Below the pieces are notes generated by a model. It searched no databases. It was not told the DNA's origin and saw only the letters and a program-made list of their open reading frames with translations. Position numbers and translations under genes: made by a program. A stretch of 26,038 nucleotides of DNA from assembly GCA_041559015.1 (NCBI GenBank), contig JBFFED010000024.1, forward strand, positions 1-26,038. Reading direction: 5' to 3'. The DNA is from COMBO-56-21 sp041559015 (GTDB taxonomy: Archaea; Thermoplasmatota; Thermoplasmata; UBA10834). Every line of letters begins with the position of its first letter. Within the stretch, counting starts at the first letter, position 1. Shown one piece after another: positions 22,370-26,038 of this stretch.

Positions 22370-23145
22370 GCGAGTTCGTCACCGCGAAGCTGGAGATCGG
22401 AGAGACCGCCGCGACGATAGGGGCGGAGCGCATGTACGTCGACGGAGCAGTGGAAGCCATCAAAGCCGCCCGGGAGGAGATCGAACGGCTCGTCCGGAAG
22501 GACAGATTCTTCCTGACGACCATGGAGCCATACCACCCCGCGACTGAGAGCAGCGGAGTAGTCAAGCGCATGTGCGAGGCCGCAAAGGCGGCAGGTGTTG
22601 GCCCGATGGCGACTGTTGCCGGAGCCATAGCCCAGGAGGCCCTCGAGGCGATGCTCTCAAAGGGCTGCATGCACGCCTGGGTCGACAACGGGGGTGACAT
22701 CGCCATAAGGGTGGAGAGGCCAGTCATGGTAGAGGTCTTCCACGAGCCTGACGCGGCGAGCGCGTTCGCCCTAGAACTCGAGAACACTGGGAAACCGCTG
22801 GGGATATGTTCGTCCAGCGGAACGCTCGGCCACTCCATAAGCTTCGGGAACGCAGACATCGTGGTCGCGATTGCCCGTGACGCTGTGCTCGCTGACGCCC
22901 TGGCGACCGCGATAGGAAACAACGTCTCGGGGCCCGGCTCCCTCAAGGGGTGTTTCGAGCCGTTCACCGAGATCCATGGCTTCCATGGGGGCATAGCCAT
23001 GGCCGGGGGAGAGGTGGCCATCCATGGCGCCATACCGAGGCTGGTCGAGGTCGAGCACAACCCTGAAAGAATAACCTCGCACAGCTTGATGCCAGCATCC
23101 AAGTTCGCCGGTTCATCGAAGAAGGCCGGTGAGGTGAGACCCTGA
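22366..23145 (+). CDS. UPF0280 / COG2122 protein (MA1715-like, ApbE-superfamily fold)
   Basis: A 259-residue protein of the UPF0280 family. As I recall it, the M. acetivorans member MA1715 is needed for efficient sulfide assimilation, which fits its place directly after the two homocysteine genes. Motifs echo the ApbE (FAD:protein FMN transferase) fold: WVDNGGDIAIRV at about 106-117 and RDAVLADALATAIGN near 165-180. The family also shows the ICSSSGTLGHSISFG block seen here. Whether it transfers flavin is unknown. The start is ATG 22366: GGAGAT (22354-22359) is six bases upstream and the codon overlaps the previous stop. The TGA stop lies in CTGA, overlapping the probable lysC start. Confidence 0.88.
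   Translation: MSEFVTAKLEIGETAATIGAERMYVDGAVEAIKAAREEIERLVRKDRFFLTTMEPYHPATESSGVVKRMCEAAKAAGVGPMATVAGAIAQEALEAMLSKGCMHAWVDNGGDIAIRVERPVMVEVFHEPDAASAFALELENTGKPLGICSSSGTLGHSISFGNADIVVAIARDAVLADALATAIGNNVSGPGSLKGCFEPFTEIHGFHGGIAMAGGEVAIHGAIPRLVEVEHNPERITSHSLMPASKFAGSSKKAGEVRP
23130..23135 (+). promoter_or_regulatory. Shine-Dalgarno (GAGGT core) pointing to CTG 23142 of lysC
   Basis: GAGGTGAG occupies 23131-23138, so the GGAGGT-equivalent hexamer is 23130-23135. The codon six bases after it is CTG 23142. The nearest ATG (23151) would be fifteen bases away. Confidence 0.55.
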
Positions 23146-24545
23146 AGATAATGAAGTACGGGGGCACATGCCTCGTCTCGGAGGACACCCTCAAGAGAGT
23201 ATCGAAGGTTACCAAGGACGAGAAGGACCATAAGATAGTCGTCGTCTCCGCGGCCGGAGGCGTCACGAGCTCCATCAAGGAGTTCCTGTCCAAGCCGAGA
23301 CAGGAGCGAGAGATCGACGATTTCCTGCTCCAGACGAAGCAGAGGCATGTCGAGATGCTCCCCAAGAGGGACGGAGGAGTGAGGAAGGAGGCGTTGGAGC
23401 AGATCGAGGCCAAGGTGACGAAGCTCGACAGGCTGCTCTATGGTGTCGCCTACACGGAGGAGCTGACACCCAGGACGAACGACCTCATACTCAGCTTCGG
23501 CGAGCGGTTGGCGGCAGTCGTGGTCGCAGCAAGGCTGTCGCACGACGGAATGGACTCTGCCCCCATGGAGACCGACGCCCTTGGCATGATCACGAACGAG
23601 CAGCACGGGAACGCGGTGGCAATCCTGGACAAGTGCGAGAAGAACATGGGTCCTACGCTCGAAAGCGCTGTCAAGAAGGGCATGGTACCTGTCGTGACAG
23701 GGTTCTTTGGGGTCACTGAGACGGGTCATGTGACAACAGTCGGCAGGAGCGGGACGGATTACACGGCTGCAGTCGTGGCCCACGCTGTGAACGGCGGACC
23801 CGTCGAGGTCTGGAAGGAGGTTGACGGGTTCATGAGCGCCGACCCCAAGATAGTGAAGGACGCCTTCCTCCTCGAAAGGCTCTCATACGAAGAGGCTGCG
23901 GAGCTGGCATACTTCGGCGCCCAGGTACTCCACCCGAGGGCTGTGCAGCCCGCGAGGTTGAAGGGGATAGATATTGTGATCAAGAACCTCTACAAGCCAG
24001 AGTCCCCTGGGACCGTGATAGGGAAGAGCAGGCACGCGAGACAGGATGTGATCAAGAGCGTCTCGTACCTCCCGGACATAGCGACCCTGAAGGTCTACGA
24101 CACCGGGGCCGGGTACAAGTCCGGATTCCTAGCGGACATAACATCTTGCCTCCTGAAGGCCAACATCAACATCTTCTCTGCCACGACCTCACAGACCTGC
24201 GTCGCAGTGCTCATCGACGAGGCAGACATCCCCGTCGCGAAGAAGGCCGTGAGGACGATCATCGGCTCGGTGGGCGAGAATTTCGAGGTTAACCCTGGGG
24301 TGGCCCTCGTGTGTGCTGTGGGTGAGGGGTTCGGGATGACCAAGGGGGTCGCTGCGCGCGTGTTCAACGCGGTCGCGGCAAAGGGAGTCAACGTGGACCT
24401 CATATCAGCGGGTGCGTCGACAGTAGCATACCATTTCACCGTGGATAGGAAGGACCTCAAACACACGATAGCCGCAATCCATCACGAGTTCTGGGGGAAG
24501 AACCACGCCGCGGACAGCAGCGGGACAAGCGCGCCGAACTCCTAG
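23142..24545 (+). CDS. lysC: Aspartate kinase with C-terminal ACT domains, probable CTG start
   Basis: Phosphorylates L-aspartate, the committed step toward aspartate semialdehyde. The protein has the aspartokinase signature KYGGTCL, LSFGERLAAVVVAARL, TGFFGVTETGHVTTVGRSGTDYTAA and the KEVDGFMSADPKI block. Two ACT domains follow from about residue 310 (IATLKVYDTGAGYKSGFLADI and ALVCAVGEGFGMTKGVAARV), implying feedback by an amino acid. The aspartokinase signature normally begins two residues before the Lys; from ATG 23151 the protein would begin at the residue just before that Lys. CTG 23142 gives (M)KIMKYGGT, fits the SD and overlaps the UPF0280 stop as CTGA. This makes 467 residues, a usual length. 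It is the last gene of the run; its stop overlaps the stop of the convergent molybdopterin gene. Confidence 0.92.
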   Translation: MKIMKYGGTCLVSEDTLKRVSKVTKDEKDHKIVVVSAAGGVTSSIKEFLSKPRQEREIDDFLLQTKQRHVEMLPKRDGGVRKEALEQIEAKVTKLDRLLYGVAYTEELTPRTNDLILSFGERLAAVVVAARLSHDGMDSAPMETDALGMITNEQHGNAVAILDKCEKNMGPTLESAVKKGMVPVVTGFFGVTETGHVTTVGRSGTDYTAAVVAHAVNGGPVEVWKEVDGFMSADPKIVKDAFLLERLSYEEAAELAYFGAQVLHPRAVQPARLKGIDIVIKNLYKPESPGTVIGKSRHARQDVIKSVSYLPDIATLKVYDTGAGYKSGFLADITSCLLKANINIFSATTSQTCVAVLIDEADIPVAKKAVRTIIGSVGENFEVNPGVALVCAVGEGFGMTKGVAARVFNAVAAKGVNVDLISAGASTVAYHFTVDRKDLKHTIAAIHHEFWGKNHAADSSGTSAPNS

Positions 24546-26038
24546 GACACCTTGACGAATGTCGAGTTGAGGGCGGAGTTGCCGCCATATCTCTGGACAT
24601 AGTCCGTCGTGAGGAAGTTGACGTTCTTGCCTCCGGACAGCTTGGGCCAGAGGGCCGAGTAGGACACCAGCACGCCCCTGGGCACGGTCTCCGATATCTC
24701 CATCCTCACCGTCCACTCGCCAAGCTCGTTGGCGAGCGTTATCGTGCTGCCGTCCTTCACATCCTCGTCCGCGGCATCGCGCTTGTTCATGTAGACCACT
24801 AGCTGGATGTCCGGGTGTTCCGTATGATACTGAGACCTCACGAGCAGCCTGTGGACGGGCGTGATCAGCTGATACGGTAGCCCGCTCTTGACCTCCACAT
24901 GGGCCGGAGTGCCCCCCAAGCCCTCCTCAGCTGCCTTCGCGGAGTAGAGCTCGATGGTCCCTGTCGGAGTCTGGTAGACGGACCTGTTCGGGACCTTGAG
25001 CCTCACGAACCCCTTCTTCTCCAAGTCCTTGAATGATCCAACGACCGCCTTGCTTCTAGACATCAGTGTCCTGGCGATCTTCTCGTCGTCCTCGAAGAGC
25101 TCCTTTGCGGTCAATCCCATCGTGCCCGCCAACATGCGGAAGAGGTCGCTGTTCGACTTCGCCTCGCCCAGCGGCTCGACGGCCTTCTCGTTGATGGAGA
25201 GGAACTGATGGAAGTAGGACGCGTGGAGGTCGAAGTGCTCGAAGGTGCTCGTCGCCGGCAGGACGATGTCCGCATAGTCGGCAGTGTCGGTCATGAAGAG
25301 GTCATGGACCACCGTGAAGAGCTCTTCGCTCGCCATGCCCTTTCTCACGAGCGGCTGGTTCGGGAGCGTGGCCAGAGGATTTGAGTTGTACACGAACATC
25401 AGCTTGACCCTGCCCTCTTCCAGGGTCCTTCCCAGGTCGACCATGTTGTGGCGCACCTTCTTCCTGGATGTCAAGCTGGTGCCCTCCAGGTAGTCCATGT
25501 CGAAATCGCACAGGTCCGTGGAGTAGAAGAATCCCCGCCTCTCGCCTATGAGCGCGGGGAGCACGGATATCGACCTGACCATGTCCCCCCCGTTCCTGTT
25601 CCTCTGCATGCCGTAGCCGATCATTATACAATTCGGCCTGAGGGAGACGTAATCCGCGATGAAGTCCTCCATCTCCCTGGTCTTCAGGCCTGTCACACGG
25701 GCCATCTCGTTCAGGTCATACTTCCTCGACATATCCGCCAGTCTCTCGAAGCCGGTCGCATCTGCGCGCACGAAGTGGTCGTGGTGGAGCCTGTTCGCCA
25801 CGATGTGGTTGACGCATCCCAATGCCATGGCAGCGTCGGTTGTTGGCCTTATCTGCAGGTGTATCCCCAGCTCGGCAGTGGCGGTGCGCACGGGATCTAT
25901 GACGTATACCTTCGCACCCCTCTTCTGCGCCCTCTTGATGATCTCGAGCCCGTGCGGGCTGCTCCAGGCGGGGTTCATGCCCCATACCACGATCAGCCTG
26001 CACTTCTCTATCTCCTCCGGCAGCATCCCCAGGCTGGA
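24542..26038 (-). CDS. Molybdopterin-dependent oxidoreductase, N-terminus outside window
   Basis: Belongs to the large Mo/W bis-MGD oxidoreductase family (formate dehydrogenase, nitrate, polysulfide and related reductases). The 498 visible residues, open to the right edge, include cofactor-binding blocks: VVWGMNPAWSSPHGLE, GAKVYVIDPVRTATAELGIHLQIRPTTDAA, GYGMQRNRNGG, FVYNSNPLATLPNQ, the TDTADYADIVLPATSTFEHFD block, and a C-terminal molydopterin-binding beta-barrel domain from about 24900 down, with RSQYHTEHPD and NKRDAADEDVKDGS. The N-terminal iron-sulfur region and the Mo-ligand residue (Cys, SeCys or Ser) are beyond the window, so the substrate cannot be assigned. The stop TAG overlaps the lysC stop at CTAG. 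Its neighbours on the left are not redox genes, so its operon probably extends to the right. Confidence 0.88.
   Translation of the reverse strand, partial: SSLGMLPEEIEKCRLIVVWGMNPAWSSPHGLEIIKRAQKRGAKVYVIDPVRTATAELGIHLQIRPTTDAAMALGCVNHIVANRLHHDHFVRADATGFERLADMSRKYDLNEMARVTGLKTREMEDFIADYVSLRPNCIMIGYGMQRNRNGGDMVRSISVLPALIGERRGFFYSTDLCDFDMDYLEGTSLTSRKKVRHNMVDLGRTLEEGRVKLMFVYNSNPLATLPNQPLVRKGMASEELFTVVHDLFMTDTADYADIVLPATSTFEHFDLHASYFHQFLSINEKAVEPLGEAKSNSDLFRMLAGTMGLTAKELFEDDEKIARTLMSRSKAVVGSFKDLEKKGFVRLKVPNRSVYQTPTGTIELYSAKAAEEGLGGTPAHVEVKSGLPYQLITPVHRLLVRSQYHTEHPDIQLVVYMNKRDAADEDVKDGSTITLANELGEWTVRMEISETVPRGVLVSYSALWPKLSGGKNVNFLTTDYVQRYGGNSALNSTFVKVS

Noticed and set aside
22362..23783. A 473-codon open frame on the minus strand opposite UPF0280 and lysC
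   Set aside because: It runs antisense to two clearly homologous genes, has no domain or SD, and its composition is what antisense frames in GC-rich coding DNA produce.
1..26038. tRNA or rRNA genes, CRISPR arrays, transposases or attachment sites
   Set aside because: No tRNA-like fold, repeat-spacer pattern, transposase domain or terminal repeats were visible; the gaps are too short or lack structure.

Overview
The window reads as a GC-rich archaeal chromosome segment, almost wall-to-wall genes. Archaeal markers are the MJ1184-type riboflavin synthase, the archaeal entry to the shikimate pathway (ADTH synthase plus dehydroquinate synthase II), a GHMP-type shikimate kinase, TATA-like promoters, and Shine-Dalgarno (SD) sites matching GGAGGTGATC. 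The DUF39 / NIL-ferredoxin / UPF0280 set and a molybdopterin oxidoreductase suggest an anaerobic, sulfide-assimilating euryarchaeon or Thermoplasmatota-like lineage. The lineage is inferred, not proven.

Layout. 1-2780 (+): riboflavin synthase (5' cut by the window edge), lumazine synthase, and a Zn-ribbon/PUA/PAPS-reductase-like/ferredoxin protein. 2777-3637 (-): an unrecognised protein. 3784-8063 (+): carA and carB, with carB interrupted by one in-frame TAA. 8120-8911 (-): Thi4-family thiazole synthase. 9134-9274 (+): a 46-residue YHS protein. 9305-11966 (-): Lrp regulator with a TRASH domain, small membrane protein, EamA transporter, and an HTH+ACT regulator. 12118-24545 (+): a 12-gene run with essentially no intergenic DNA (aroA', aroB', aroDE, aroK, aroA, aroC, aroQ-tyrA, asd, DUF39, NIL-ferredoxin, UPF0280, lysC). 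24542-26038 (-): a molybdopterin oxidoreductase running off the right edge. No stretch over 300 bases lacks a gene; the longest gap is 9962-10203. I see no tRNA, rRNA, CRISPR array or insertion sequence.

How the genes fit together. In archaea that lack DAHP synthase, aspartate semialdehyde (ASA) feeds both the aromatic pathway (via ADTH synthase) and the direct-sulfide route to homocysteine (DUF39 plus NIL-ferredoxin). The long run holds the two enzymes that make ASA (LysC, Asd), both routes that consume it, and all steps on to chorismate and prephenate oxidation. The HTH+ACT regulator is transcribed divergently from the run's promoter and is an obvious candidate controller.

Most unusual observations. 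(1) Several genes lack an ATG, GTG or TTG where the conserved N-terminus requires a start, yet carry a strong SD whose usual spacing points to CTG or ACG; two such CTG codons form CTGA overlaps with the preceding stop. (2) carB has a TAA at a conserved tyrosine position, while none of the 25 gene ends here uses TAA. (3) The Thi4 homologue has Met where yeast Thi4 has its sulfur-donor Cys and methanogen enzymes have His.
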